Shown in pieces: positions 24,411 through 34,106 of a stretch of 48,802 nt of DNA. The stretch covers positions 1 to 48,802 of the forward strand of contig DISL01000119.1 of NCBI GenBank assembly GCA_002421845.1, given 5' to 3'. The position numbers and the translations under genes are program-made. Numbering within the stretch: the stretch's first letter is position 1; every line of letters begins with the position of its first letter. The notes under the pieces are model-generated. The model saw only the letters and a program-made list of their open reading frames with translations, was not told the origin of the DNA and made no database searches. The stretch is from Epsilonproteobacteria bacterium UBA6211. Lineage in GTDB: Bacteria; Campylobacterota; Campylobacteria; Campylobacterales; Arcobacteraceae.

Positions 24411-25553
24411 ATGCAATGGAACCCTCAACAAATAAAACAAAAAACATGGTTTGAAAGATTTAGCGAACAACCTCACCAACTTTTTTTTACGTCTGCCCTA
24501 TTTTTTGCAGTATTTTTTATGGTCGGTACTTTTTTATCCCTTATGGGATTAAACATAGATTTCCAAAGAGTTCATATCTTTGGACTGATATACGGCGTAT
24601 TTATAAATGCAATACTTGGATTTTTACTCACGGTAATACCTAGATACACAAAATCTATTATGGTAAAGAAAGAAGATTATACTAGTATATGGATACTGTT
24701 CCACTTAGGGCTATTTTTGACATTAATCGGTTTTGAGAATATATCAAAAGCGTTTATCGGTTCTACTTTGGTTTATTGCTCTATAGTTTTTATAGAGACT
24801 ATTTTACAAGGAATGGACAAAAAACAAATAGAATCATGGTATTTATCTATTTTGGTAGGAATCGGAGGATTAATCACACTATTTGGTGTATTTGTAAATT
24901 TTGATTTCACTGCTATTATACTTTGGTGGTTTTTATTTCCTTTGGTATTTGTGGTAGCCCAAAGGATGCTTCCTGCTTTTTACGGTGTCTATTTCAACAC
25001 AAACGTTCAACAAAAGCATGTTTTGTTTTTACCGTTATCTGTTTTTGGATTTTATGCTATAGGGTTGTCCATATACTTTAACCTTGACATAATAACAGCT
25101 TTGGTATCTTTTGCTATGGGTATGTTAATATTAAATTTTATAATACAAAATAAACTATACCGCAAAGCACCGGCTATACTATCTATCCTTTTTATAGGTA
25201 TATCGTGGCTTAGTATAGGCTTTTTCTCTTTGGCTATAGAATCTATTTTGTTAGAGTATTCTTTTAGCTTGAGCCTTCATATATTTACTTTGGGATTTTT
25301 ATCTACCCTTTTGATAGGGTTTGGGTATAGGGTAGTTTTGGGACACTCAGGAAACAAAATAGAAGCCGATAAAACAGCTATCGTTATATTTTCTATCATA
25401 CAATTTGTTTTAATCAGCAGAATCATAGCTTCTATTTTATTTATAAACGATTCAAAGGTTTGGATTGGATTTATACACCTTGGATTGATGTTTTGGATTG
25501 TTTTATTTGCCTTGTGGATTATCAAGCAAGGGAAATTACTGATTAGATTTTAG
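24411..25553 (+). CDS. nnrS: NnrS family membrane protein
   Basis: The 380-residue protein has about twelve hydrophobic helices and NnrS landmarks: the N-terminal PHQLFFTSALFFAVF, the GFLLTVIPRYTK segment, RMLPAFYG, and HIFTLGFLSTLLIGFGYRVVLGHSG. NnrS is a heme- and copper-containing protein linked to nitric oxide and nitrosative stress defence in denitrifiers. AAGGAG precedes the ATG. The exact FNR-type box upstream suggests control by an FNR- or DNR-like regulator in low oxygen or NO. The end overlaps the convergent methyltransferase gene by 18 bases. Confidence 0.88.
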   Translation: MQWNPQQIKQKTWFERFSEQPHQLFFTSALFFAVFFMVGTFLSLMGLNIDFQRVHIFGLIYGVFINAILGFLLTVIPRYTKSIMVKKEDYTSIWILFHLGLFLTLIGFENISKAFIGSTLVYCSIVFIETILQGMDKKQIESWYLSILVGIGGLITLFGVFVNFDFTAIILWWFLFPLVFVVAQRMLPAFYGVYFNTNVQQKHVLFLPLSVFGFYAIGLSIYFNLDIITALVSFAMGMLILNFIIQNKLYRKAPAILSILFIGISWLSIGFFSLAIESILLEYSFSLSLHIFTLGFLSTLLIGFGYRVVLGHSGNKIEADKTAIVIFSIIQFVLISRIIASILFINDSKVWIGFIHLGLMFWIVLFALWIIKQGKLLIRF

Positions 25554-26108
25554 AAAAAACGATATATCATTGTCAAGGTATCCCTCTTTGACGGTTACGC
25601 AGTCACAAAAACGGGAGCAATACTCCACAACGTCGTCTATTTTCAAGGAATTATAGGTTTTGTCTTTTAGTAAATTGAAAGCAAAACCTTTTTTGGAGTG
25701 TTCAAAGCAACGTTTTATAAATATCAAAGCATCAAAGTTACTAAGGGTATTCATAGCACCGCTACATACGTAATAATCAGCTTCTATCAGTTCATCTTTT
25801 AAAATATCTTTTTGTTTAAACTCAACATCAAAAAATCTTTTTTTGGATATGGAAATCATCTCTTCAAGCATATCATACCCCACATACCTATAAGGTACCA
25901 ATAAATTCTCGCTCAAATAGGTATAATAATCCCCAAAACCACACCCTGCATCAACCAAAACAGACTCTTTGATGTCATCTTTTATAAACTCGCTCAATAC
26001 TTCAAAACGCAAAAATTGAGTCTCTTTAGAGTGCCATCTTACACCTTTTGGAGATACTCCATGTTCTTTTATCGCTTTTGTGTAAAATTTATGATTGTCA
26101 ATTTTCAC
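25536..26108 (-). CDS. Class I SAM-dependent methyltransferase
   Basis: The 190-residue protein has the SAM motif LVDAGCGFGDYYTYL and a second acidic motif (GYDMLEEMI). The substrate is unknown. The start is GTG at 26108, whose G is also the last base of the upstream TAG stop, so it is coupled to the deaminase gene. N-terminal HGVSPKGVRWHSKETQFLRFEVL looks like a conserved family lead. Confidence 0.82.
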   Translation of the reverse strand: MKIDNHKFYTKAIKEHGVSPKGVRWHSKETQFLRFEVLSEFIKDDIKESVLVDAGCGFGDYYTYLSENLLVPYRYVGYDMLEEMISISKKRFFDVEFKQKDILKDELIEADYYVCSGAMNTLSNFDALIFIKRCFEHSKKGFAFNLLKDKTYNSLKIDDVVEYCSRFCDCVTVKEGYLDNDISFFLKSNQ

Positions 26109-26542
26109 TATTGTATTTGCTCTATAATTACGCCGTTGTCTTTTAAAAACTGGGAAATTATCGGAGAGTTATTATGTTCATAAGACTTTTCGTAAACTAT
26201 TCTTTTAATACCGCTTTGAATAATATTTTTAGAACAATCTGCACAAGGTTCTAAGGTAACGTAAATAGTGGCACCCTCTATGGAAATACCTTTTCTTGCA
26301 GCCCATATAATAGCATTCATTTCTGCATGTATTTCATAGGTTTTTGACCAGTTGTGGTGTTCTGAAGTATATTGACCTTCCCAATGATCACAACAGTTTT
26401 TATACCCTGCCGGAGTACCGTTGTACCCAGTAGAAAGTATTCTTCCATCTTTTACTATTACAGCCCCTACTTGCTTTGAAACACATTTACTAGCACCAGA
26501 TATTTCTTTTGCTATATTTATAAAATTTCTATCGTTTAACAC
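26108..26542 (-). CDS. dCMP deaminase family protein (ComEB-like)
   Basis: The 144-residue zinc deaminase has HAEMNA (His72, Glu74) and PCADC (Cys100, Cys103). A second possible metal site is Cys50/Cys51/His53 as in dCMP deaminases. It converts dCMP to dUMP for dTMP synthesis. The start is GTG at 26542, with GGGAAAAG upstream. A terminator hairpin for tpx separates it from the genes upstream. Confidence 0.9.
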   Translation of the reverse strand: MLNDRNFINIAKEISGASKCVSKQVGAVIVKDGRILSTGYNGTPAGYKNCCDHWEGQYTSEHHNWSKTYEIHAEMNAIIWAARKGISIEGATIYVTLEPCADCSKNIIQSGIKRIVYEKSYEHNNSPIISQFLKDNGVIIEQIQ

Positions 26543-26570
26543 TATCTTTTCCCATTATTACTATAGTAAT

Positions 26571-26598
26571 AAAAAGCAGGGCAACTCGTACCCTGCTT
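26571..26598 (-). terminator. Rho-independent terminator of tkt-tpx
   Basis: On the minus strand the stem AAGCAGGG/CCCTGCTT with a nine-base loop is followed by TTT and an AT-rich tail. It lies 25 bases after the tpx stop. Confidence 0.85.
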
Positions 26599-26622
26599 GT
26601 AAAACCAAACTTATCTAAAATT

Positions 26623-27132
26623 TTATCTAGCTAGTTTTATAGCTTCCAAAACTTCTGCATAATTAGGCTCTGCCGTTACTTCATCAACTATTTCTTTATA
26701 TACTACTTTACCGCTTCTATCTACAACAAAAACAGCTCTAGCACAAAGACCTTTTAGTTTGTTTTCACCCATAAGTACACCGTAGCTAGTAGCGAAATCT
26801 TTATCCACATAATCACTAGCAACTGTAATATTATCTATACCTTCGGTAGAACAAAATCTCTCACTAGCAAAAGGTAAGTCCATACTTATTACGTAAGTAT
26901 CTACTATATCGAGTGCAGCAACCTCTTGGTTGAACTTTCTAGTCTCAGCAGCACACACTTTTGTTTCAAGTGACGGAACAGAGATAATAAGCTGTATTTT
27001 ATCGCTTTTACCCCCTATCTCCACATCATTAAGCTTTGTATCCACAAGAGTAACCTCAGGTGCATTATCACCGACATTTACATCATCACCTATTAGTTCA
27101 ACAACTTCACCTTTAAACTTTGTAGTAGCCAT
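26623..27132 (-). CDS. tpx: Thiol peroxidase
   Basis: This 169-residue peroxiredoxin has the peroxidatic Cys in LETKVCAAETRKFN and the resolving Cys in GLCARAVFVVD. Tpx reduces peroxides using thioredoxin. The ATG at 27132 is preceded by AAGGAG; a GTG nine bases earlier is inside the ribosome site and can be dismissed. It lies 15 bases after tkt, so the two are probably cotranscribed. Confidence 0.95.
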   Translation of the reverse strand: MATTKFKGEVVELIGDDVNVGDNAPEVTLVDTKLNDVEIGGKSDKIQLIISVPSLETKVCAAETRKFNQEVAALDIVDTYVISMDLPFASERFCSTEGIDNITVASDYVDKDFATSYGVLMGENKLKGLCARAVFVVDRSGKVVYKEIVDEVTAEPNYAEVLEAIKLAR

Positions 27133-27147
27133 AAAGAACACTCCTTG

Positions 27148-29079
27148 TTATAAATTTTCTTTTATTTTACCTATAACCGAATCGATTGTAAAGCCAAAAT
27201 GCTTAAATAAGTCACTATCTTTTCCACTTGCTCCGAAACTATCCATTCCGATAACAACATCAGCAAATTTGTACCACTCCATTGATCTACTAGCTTCAAG
27301 AGAGAATACTTTTGTTTTAGGGTCTATAATAGTATCTATATACTCTTTGCTTTGCTCACATAAAAGGTCAAAACAAGGAACACTTACGATATTCGCCATG
27401 ATACCTTGCTCTTCTAGGTGACACCCTGCCTTAAGAGCCAACATTACTTCACTACCGCTTGACAAAATAGTAACCGTAGCACCTTCTCTTTTTTTAAGTA
27501 GGTAACCACCGTTTGATACTTCACCGTACTCTTTTGTAGGTTTAAGAACATCTAGTTTTTGTCTGCTTAGTACAAATCCGCTCGGTGCTTGAAGCTCTAG
27601 GGCAACTTTCCAAGATTCAACATTTTCCGTAGCATCTGCAGGTCTGAAAAGATAGAAGTTAGGCATAGCCCTAAATTGGCTTATTTGCTCTATCGGTTGA
27701 TGGGTTGGTCCATCTTCACCTACACCTATACTATCATGCGTCCAGATAAAATGATGAGGTATATTCGATAATGCCGCTATTCTAACTGCCGGTTTTAAAT
27801 AATCGCTAAATACAAAGAATGTTGCACTATAAACTCTAAATAGTCCGTATAAATTCATAGCATTTACTATAGCTGCCATAGAGTGTTCTTTGATACCGAA
27901 ATGGATATTTTTACCGTTTGGGAAATCACCAAATCCGCTAAGTTCAGTTTTGTTTGAAGGTGCTAAGTCCGCACTTCCTCCCAAAAATCCAGGGATTGCT
28001 TTTGCAAGAGCGTTTAATATCTTACCGTTACTATCCCTTGTAGCCACACTTGATTCACCGCTGAAATCAGGCCATTGTACTTTTGAGTAATCTGGATTTA
28101 AAAGAGCCTCTAATGTAACATTTTGTTCACTTAAAGGTAGGTCTTTTTTCACCATTTTTTCCCAAGCTTTTTGAGCTAGTTCACCGCTAGCCGTTTTGTC
28201 CATTTTAGCTTTTACCGCGTCACTTACATAAAACGCCTCATCAGGGAAACCTACTTTTTCTTTTGATGCTTTTATATCATCATTTCCAAGAGGTGCACCG
28301 TGTGAATGATGGCTACCTTCTAGAGTAGCACTCCCTTTTGCTATTTTTGTTTTTGCTATTATTAGTACAGGTTTTTTGCTAGATTTTGCCATTTTCAAAG
28401 TCATATCAATCTCATCATAGTCATGACCGTCTATTTCAAAAACTTTGAAGTTTATAGCTTTAAATCTTTTTTTAACATTCTCACTCCAAGCCAAACTCGT
28501 ATCACCCTCTATGGTAATATTGTTTGAATCGTAAATGATTACAAGGTTGTTAAGTTTCATATGTCCTGCAGTTGCACAAGCCTCATAGCTAATCCCCTCT
28601 TGCAAATCCCCATCACCGCAAAGACAATATACTTTATGGTCTATTACTTCAGCCGTTTCGCTATTTAGTAGTTTTGCCGCATATTTTCCAGCCATTGCAA
28701 AACCTACCGCATTTGCGATACCCTGCCCTAGTGGACCTGTAGTAATCTCTATACCGTCAGTATGACCGTATTCTGGATGTCCCGGAGTTTTTGAGTTTAG
28801 TTGTCTAAAGTTTTTTAAATCATCTATACTTAAATCAAATCCCCAAAGATGTAATAAAGAGTAGATAAGTCCGGTTGCATGTCCACCGCTAAATACTATT
28901 CTATCACGATTTAACCATTTTGAATCTTTTGGATTTAATACTATATGTTCACTTAAAACCGTAGCTATATCAGCAAGTCCCATAGGTGCACCCGGGTGTC
29001 CGCTGTTTGCACGTTGTACCATATCAGCCGCTAAAAATCTTATTGTGTTTGCACACTGTTGTCTTAATTTATTTGGCAT
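27148..29079 (-). CDS. tkt: Transketolase
   Basis: This 643-residue thiamine-diphosphate enzyme has GHPGAPMGLADI at the N-terminus, the cofactor motif GDGDLQEGISYEA, and the catalytic Glu in GIKEHSMAAI. It transfers two-carbon ketol units in the pentose phosphate pathway. AAGGAAC precedes the ATG. It leads the tkt-tpx transcript. Confidence 0.97.
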   Translation of the reverse strand: MPNKLRQQCANTIRFLAADMVQRANSGHPGAPMGLADIATVLSEHIVLNPKDSKWLNRDRIVFSGGHATGLIYSLLHLWGFDLSIDDLKNFRQLNSKTPGHPEYGHTDGIEITTGPLGQGIANAVGFAMAGKYAAKLLNSETAEVIDHKVYCLCGDGDLQEGISYEACATAGHMKLNNLVIIYDSNNITIEGDTSLAWSENVKKRFKAINFKVFEIDGHDYDEIDMTLKMAKSSKKPVLIIAKTKIAKGSATLEGSHHSHGAPLGNDDIKASKEKVGFPDEAFYVSDAVKAKMDKTASGELAQKAWEKMVKKDLPLSEQNVTLEALLNPDYSKVQWPDFSGESSVATRDSNGKILNALAKAIPGFLGGSADLAPSNKTELSGFGDFPNGKNIHFGIKEHSMAAIVNAMNLYGLFRVYSATFFVFSDYLKPAVRIAALSNIPHHFIWTHDSIGVGEDGPTHQPIEQISQFRAMPNFYLFRPADATENVESWKVALELQAPSGFVLSRQKLDVLKPTKEYGEVSNGGYLLKKREGATVTILSSGSEVMLALKAGCHLEEQGIMANIVSVPCFDLLCEQSKEYIDTIIDPKTKVFSLEASRSMEWYKFADVVIGMDSFGASGKDSDLFKHFGFTIDSVIGKIKENL

Positions 29080-29209
29080 TTTGTTCCTTAAACTATTTTA
29101 ATTTAACTTTTGTTTCACTTATTATACCCTTTTTGCCCTTTAAAAAAAGTGAATAACAAATTACAATTTATTTAGGATTAATACAAATTAGCCTACAATT
29201 TCAAAATCG

Positions 29210-29476
29210 AGGGCACCTCTAAAAATTTGTATATTTCATAGAAGAGGAAAATAAACTTGAGATTTTGTCACAAAAATTTTTCAAGCTACTTGAGAGTAAC
29301 TTTAAAAATTTTTTGGTTAAATATCTGTTTATTTTACCTTCCCTACGGGCTTTGCATACTTTTTGCTAAACTTCGTTGAAGTCTTTTGTATTACAACAAG
29401 TAGTACTTCAAGCCTCCGCCTTGTTTTGCAAAAAGTATCCTAAAGCTATGAACATACAAATTTTTTGAGTTGCCCT
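29210..29476. mobile_element. MITE-like non-autonomous element
   Basis: A ~267-base segment is bounded by imperfect ~31-base terminal inverted repeats. The left end reads AGGGCACCTCTAAAAATTTG then TATATTTCATAG; the right end, reversed, reads AGGGCAACTCAAAAAATTTG then TATGTTCATAG. It contains no ORF; inside are further inverted patches such as GCATACTTTTTGC and GCAAAAAGTAT. I see no clear target duplication. It fills the 420-base gap between tkt and topA. The AGGGCA ends recall transposase-recognised termini, but no transposase is in the window. Confidence 0.6.
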
Positions 29477-29501
29477 ATAAACGCTCATCAAAAGGTCTAA
29501 A

Positions 29502-31763
29502 GTGCAAAATCTAGTTATCGTGGAATCTCCTGCAAAAGCAAAAACCATATCAAAATTCTTAGGAACCGAATATAAAGTTCTCGCTTCTATGGGGCATGTC
29601 AGGGATTTACCAAAGACCACTTTAGGTTTTGACCCTAACGATAATTTCAAACCCCAATACCAAATAAGTGCAGATAAAAAGAAAGTTATAGCCGAACTGA
29701 AAAAAAATATAGATAAAGATACTATCATTTACTTAGCATCGGACGAGGATAGAGAAGGGGAGGCTATTTCATGGCATTTGATAGATGCCCTAAAAATACA
29801 AAAAAATCCCCTAAAAAGAATAGTGTTTCACGAAATCACAAAAGATGCGATTATTCATGCTATGGAAAATCCTAGAGAAGTTGACCAAAATCTAGTCGAT
29901 GCCCAACAAGCAAGAAGAATCCTTGATAGGGCAGTGGGATATAAACTCTCTCCGCTACTTTGGAAAAAGATAAGAAAAGGGCTTAGTGCAGGGCGTGTAC
30001 AAAGTGTTGCCGTAAGAATAATAGTAGATAGAGAAAGGGAAATTAGAGCGTTTACCCCTACGGAATTTTGGAAAGTAAAAGCAAACTTCATAGACCCTAA
30101 ATTCGGTGCTGAACTTGCAAAGACAAACGGTAAAGCGGTAAAAATATCCGATGAAAAAAGTGCAAAACTTATAGAAAGTTCTTTATTAAAGGGTGAATTT
30201 TTATTAAAAGATATAGAAGAAAAAGAGAGTACTAGAATGCCCTCTGCCCCTTTTACAACCTCTACGTTACAACAAGAAGCTAGTAGAAAGTTAGGGTTTA
30301 GCGTAGCTCAAACCATGATGGTAGCTCAACAACTATATGAAGGAAACTTTGATAAACAAATACCGAATCATACCGGTGGTTTGATTACATATATGAGAAC
30401 AGACTCGGTAAACCTATCCAATGTAGCTACAAAAATGGCAAAAGAAGTGATAGACGCTGAATACGGCGTAGAATACTCACTAAAATCACCTAGAGTTTAC
30501 AAATCAAGTGCAAAAGGTGCACAAGAGGCACACGAAGCTATAAGACCGGTTGATTTAAGACTTAAACCGTCACAAATCAAGCCTTACGTGGATGCAAAAC
30601 AATTTAGACTTTATGAGCTTATTTGGAAAAGAACTCTTGCAACACAAATGGCAAATGCTAAATTAGGTAATACGACCTATATCATAGAAGCCGGTGAAAA
30701 CAAAGAGCATGAACTTCAAGCAAAAGGTCAAAGAATCATTTTTGCAGGGTTTATGAAAGCTTATACCGAAGGTAGCGATGACCCTGAAGCTGCACTTGAC
30801 GGGACGGAAAAGATACTTCCTAGCATAAAAAAAGGGACTATTCTATCAAAAGAAGAGATTATCCTAGAACAACACTACACAAAACCACCTGCTAGATACA
30901 CGGAAGCTAGTTTGGTAAAAAAACTAGAAAGCGAAGGAATAGGGCGTCCGTCAACTTACGCACCTACTATTTCCACTATCCAAACAAGAGAATACGTAAT
31001 CAAAACTGAAGATAAAAAACTAGCACCTACGGATATCGGTGAACTTGTAAACGACTTCTTAGTAGAGCATTTTCCTCAAATCGTTGACCTTGGATTTACC
31101 GCAAAAGCTGAAGAGGAGTTTGACCTTATTGCAGAGGGTAAAATAGCTTGGACGGATGTTATGAGAGAATTTTATACAAAATTCGTAGCAAACATAGAAG
31201 ATAAAGAAAAAACGGCAGACAGGGTAAGTACTCCGGCTAGAGTGATAGGAATAGATCCACAAAGCGGCAAAGAGGTTTTGGCAAAAGTGGGAAGATTTGG
31301 ACCTTATGTTCAAATAGGTGAAGCTAGTGAAGATGAAAAACCGAAATTCGTATCAATCCCAAAAGGTAAAAGCGTAGATACTATCACGTTAGAAGAGGCA
31401 TTATCACTTTTTTCACTCCCTAGAGTTGTAGGGCAAGATAACGAAGGTAATGAGATAGTAGCAAATATAGGAAGATACGGCCCATATTTACAAGTAAATA
31501 AAAAATTCATATCTATCAAAAAAGATGACCCTTATACTATAGAGCTTGATAGAGCTTTGGAGATTATAAACGAAGAAGCAAACAAAAAACAAAACGAGCC
31601 TATAAAAGAGTTTACAAAAGAGGGTATATCGGTACTTGACGGAAGATACGGACCTTATATCAAAAAAGGTAAGAAAAACTATAAAATCCCGAAAACAAAA
31701 GATGCCTCTACATTAAGCCTTGATGAGGTATTGGATATTATTGCAAAAACCGATAAAAAATAG
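29502..31763 (+). CDS. topA: DNA topoisomerase I
   Basis: This 753-residue type IA topoisomerase has the Toprim motifs VESPAKAKTISKFLG and DEDREGEAISWHL, and the active-site Tyr in LITYMRTDSVNLS. The C-terminus carries several topo-C repeats (VGRFGPYVQIG, IGRYGPYLQV, DGRYGPYIKKG), not Cys4 zinc fingers. It relaxes negative supercoils. The start is GTG at 29502, with AAAAGG six bases upstream. A MITE-like element ends 25 bases before the start. Confidence 0.97.
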   Translation: MQNLVIVESPAKAKTISKFLGTEYKVLASMGHVRDLPKTTLGFDPNDNFKPQYQISADKKKVIAELKKNIDKDTIIYLASDEDREGEAISWHLIDALKIQKNPLKRIVFHEITKDAIIHAMENPREVDQNLVDAQQARRILDRAVGYKLSPLLWKKIRKGLSAGRVQSVAVRIIVDREREIRAFTPTEFWKVKANFIDPKFGAELAKTNGKAVKISDEKSAKLIESSLLKGEFLLKDIEEKESTRMPSAPFTTSTLQQEASRKLGFSVAQTMMVAQQLYEGNFDKQIPNHTGGLITYMRTDSVNLSNVATKMAKEVIDAEYGVEYSLKSPRVYKSSAKGAQEAHEAIRPVDLRLKPSQIKPYVDAKQFRLYELIWKRTLATQMANAKLGNTTYIIEAGENKEHELQAKGQRIIFAGFMKAYTEGSDDPEAALDGTEKILPSIKKGTILSKEEIILEQHYTKPPARYTEASLVKKLESEGIGRPSTYAPTISTIQTREYVIKTEDKKLAPTDIGELVNDFLVEHFPQIVDLGFTAKAEEEFDLIAEGKIAWTDVMREFYTKFVANIEDKEKTADRVSTPARVIGIDPQSGKEVLAKVGRFGPYVQIGEASEDEKPKFVSIPKGKSVDTITLEEALSLFSLPRVVGQDNEGNEIVANIGRYGPYLQVNKKFISIKKDDPYTIELDRALEIINEEANKKQNEPIKEFTKEGISVLDGRYGPYIKKGKKNYKIPKTKDASTLSLDEVLDIIAKTDKK

Positions 31764-31770
31764 GGTAAAC

Positions 31771-32703
31771 CTACTTTCTTATAGAAGTAGCCGTTAGGAA
31801 AATATAATTCTTTCCGGTAATGGTTACTCTAAACTTCTTTTGCTGTAAATATTTTTTGCAGAAATAGACATCTTTGTATAGTAGTGTCATCTCACTAAAA
31901 CTATAATTCGGGGCTTTTGCTCCATAAATCATCTCACCGTCTATCCATCTACAATTTGGAAATCCAAGTATTATTGCCCCGTCCAATTCAAGATAATTTT
32001 GTATCAAAGACATAAAAGTAACTTTAAAATTAAGCCCACTACTTTGCAAAGTGCCTATAGTTATAATGAGATCAAACTTACCGAGATTTAAGCTATCTAA
32101 TTCATTTATATCGTGATTATAAAAGGTGAAGTTTTCTTCTTTAAATCTACCTTTTGCAACCTCTATAGCTGATGGACAGAAGTCTATTCCTACCAATTTC
32201 TTGTCATTTGTAGTTGTTAGGTTTTTTATTACCTCAAACTCATCACCGCTATTTATTCCAAGGTTTAATATCCTTTTCTTAGAAGATACATCAACATTTT
32301 TTAAAGCTCTTAGATAATGTGCCAGGAATGCTGGTTCCTCATTTTTATTTATAGAAAAAAACTCTGATTTAGTACCATATTTTTCTTTCTGCTCTAGTGT
32401 ACTTTTATGAAATGAGTCACTAATATCTAGTTTTTGGTAGCTTATGATTACGGTATGAGTCGTACAAATTTGCGGGGTTAGCATTTTGCAAAATAGGATT
32501 TCAGACAAATCAGTCCAACTTTTATACCCTCTATAAATATACTCTATATTGTCAATTATTGTTTTTTCACCTGCGTATGCACTCTTTAAAACATCAGGAT
32601 TAAGAACTTCAAAGCTTACTATAGCTTCTGCTTCTTTAACAGAAAGTATATTTTGTAAATACTCTAAGATTTGTTGTATAGATTCATTTGTAAATTTATT
32701 CAT
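31771..32703 (-). CDS. SAM-dependent methyltransferase (310 aa)
   Basis: The C-terminal part (residues about 140-260) is a class I methyltransferase with RILNLGINSGDEFEV and LVGIDFCPSAIEVAKGRF. The N-terminal ~135 residues are an extra domain of unknown role. No substrate can be assigned. The ATG at 32703 is only five bases from a minus-strand TATAAT, so the mRNA may be almost leaderless. Convergent with topA, divergent from the phosphoesterase gene. Confidence 0.8.
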   Translation of the reverse strand: MNKFTNESIQQILEYLQNILSVKEAEAIVSFEVLNPDVLKSAYAGEKTIIDNIEYIYRGYKSWTDLSEILFCKMLTPQICTTHTVIISYQKLDISDSFHKSTLEQKEKYGTKSEFFSINKNEEPAFLAHYLRALKNVDVSSKKRILNLGINSGDEFEVIKNLTTTNDKKLVGIDFCPSAIEVAKGRFKEENFTFYNHDINELDSLNLGKFDLIITIGTLQSSGLNFKVTFMSLIQNYLELDGAIILGFPNCRWIDGEMIYGAKAPNYSFSEMTLLYKDVYFCKKYLQQKKFRVTITGKNYIFLTATSIRK

Positions 32704-32737
32704 TTCGTATTATACTATTTTTTGGTATAATCTCAAT
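32704..32737. promoter_or_regulatory. Back-to-back divergent -10 elements
   Basis: The 34-base gap contains the inverted repeat ATTATAC...GTATAAT. Each arm is a TATAAT -10 element aimed at its own gene: 32726-32731 for the plus-strand gene (ATG six bases later) and its mirror for the minus-strand gene (ATG five bases later). Both transcripts would begin at or near the start codon. Confidence 0.6.
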
Positions 32738-33256
32738 ATGAACACAAAAATAGCTATAATTTCCGATAGTCATGGAAAAAGAGAGTATTTAAAACTAGTA
32801 CTTAATGAGTTAAGAAATCAAAATGTCCAGTATATTTTGCACGCAGGAGATATATGCAAAGGTGAGGATTTGGAACTAATTCATAACATGAAAGTTCCTT
32901 ATACAAGTGTATTTGGGAATAATGACAACCATTTGTTATCTCTAAGTAATCACTACAATATCAAAAAAGAGCCAAGCTATTTTAAGATAAATAATACTAC
33001 ATTTAAGATGATGCACTTACCATTTTATATGACTCCTGATAGCGATGTGGTAGTGTATGGGCATACCCATATTTTTGAACATAGTTTCAACGGCAAAACA
33101 CTATTTATAAACCCCGGTGAAGTATGTGCAAGGGAAAAACAGAAAATTGAGTTTGTTATACTTGAAATATCTGATAAACAATACAAAATTTTATATAACT
33201 ATTTCACAAAAGATGATTTAGTATTACACAAAGAGGAATACATATATGAAAAATAA
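32738..33256 (+). CDS. YfcE/MJ0936-type metallophosphoesterase
   Basis: The 172-residue protein has the calcineurin-like metal motifs AIISDSHGK, HAGDIC, GNND, MHLP and GHTH. Family members are small phosphodiesterases; the physiological substrate is not known. The ATG at 32738 is the start because the domain begins there. There is no ribosome site, but a TATAAT ends seven bases upstream, so leaderless translation is likely. It overlaps bioB by 11 bases. Confidence 0.88.
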   Translation: MNTKIAIISDSHGKREYLKLVLNELRNQNVQYILHAGDICKGEDLELIHNMKVPYTSVFGNNDNHLLSLSNHYNIKKEPSYFKINNTTFKMMHLPFYMTPDSDVVVYGHTHIFEHSFNGKTLFINPGEVCAREKQKIEFVILEISDKQYKILYNYFTKDDLVLHKEEYIYEK

Positions 33257-34106
33257 TAAAATATTTTTATGTGCCATATCAAATATAGAAAGCGGTACAT
33301 GTAACGAGGACTGTAAGTTTTGTACGCAAAGTGTAAAGTATAAAGCAGATATACAAAGATATAAACAAAAAGATATATCTACTATAGTAGAAGAAGCAAT
33401 AAGAGCAAGAGAAAACAAAGCGGTAGGATTTTGTCTAGTTACGGCAGGAAAAGGTCTTGATGATAAAAGGCTTGATTTTGTATGTCGTGCAGCAGTAGAG
33501 GTCAAAAAACTAAACCTTGGAATGAAAATAATAGCTTGTAACGGAACGGCTACAAAAGAACAGTTACTTGAGCTAAAAAAAGCCGGAGTAGATAACTACA
33601 ACCACAATCTTGAAACATCAAGGGAGTTCTATAAAGAGATTTGTACTACCCACACATGGGATGAGAGGTATGAAACTTGTCAAAACGTAAAAGAAGTAGG
33701 GTTAAACCTTGTTTGCGGAGGTATATTTGGGCTAGGGGAGAGTAGGGAAGATAGAATCTCTATGCTAAAATCTATCGCCTCTTTAAACCCTATGAACGTA
33801 CCTATTAACTTTTTTCATCCAAATGAGGCTCTCCCTTTTACAAATAACCCTCTATCAAGACAAGAGGCATTTGAACTTATAAAACTAACAAGAGAAATGG
33901 TACCTGATGCCCACAAAATAATGGTTGCCGGTGGGCGTGAAGTAATGTTCAAAGAAGATGAATACAAAATCTTTGAATATGGGGCTAATTCTTTTGTAAT
34001 AGGGGACTACTTAACAACAAAAGGTAAAAGTCCAAAAGAGGATATAGAAAACCTAGAAGCTTTAGGATATGAAATAGCTTTTAAATGTGATAAAAAACAA
34101 AACTGA
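33246..34106 (+). CDS. bioB: Biotin synthase
   Basis: The 286-residue radical SAM enzyme has the cluster motif CNEDCKFC near residue 20 and the follow-on GFCLVTAGKGLDDKR, NHNLETS and FHPNEALPFTNNPL. BioB inserts sulfur into dethiobiotin in the last step of biotin synthesis. It is shorter than E. coli BioB, as are many epsilon versions. Convergent with the AMIN-domain gene; the stops abut. Confidence 0.93.
   Translation: MKNNKIFLCAISNIESGTCNEDCKFCTQSVKYKADIQRYKQKDISTIVEEAIRARENKAVGFCLVTAGKGLDDKRLDFVCRAAVEVKKLNLGMKIIACNGTATKEQLLELKKAGVDNYNHNLETSREFYKEICTTHTWDERYETCQNVKEVGLNLVCGGIFGLGESREDRISMLKSIASLNPMNVPINFFHPNEALPFTNNPLSRQEAFELIKLTREMVPDAHKIMVAGGREVMFKEDEYKIFEYGANSFVIGDYLTTKGKSPKEDIENLEALGYEIAFKCDKKQN

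Noticed and set aside
29408..29728. Antisense ORF across the start of topA
   Set aside because: Opposite strand of a highly conserved gene and the MITE-like element; hydrophobic composition is by chance.
32549..32737. Upstream extension of the phosphoesterase ORF to 32549
   Set aside because: The added residues are antisense to the methyltransferase gene; the conserved domain starts at the ATG at 32738.
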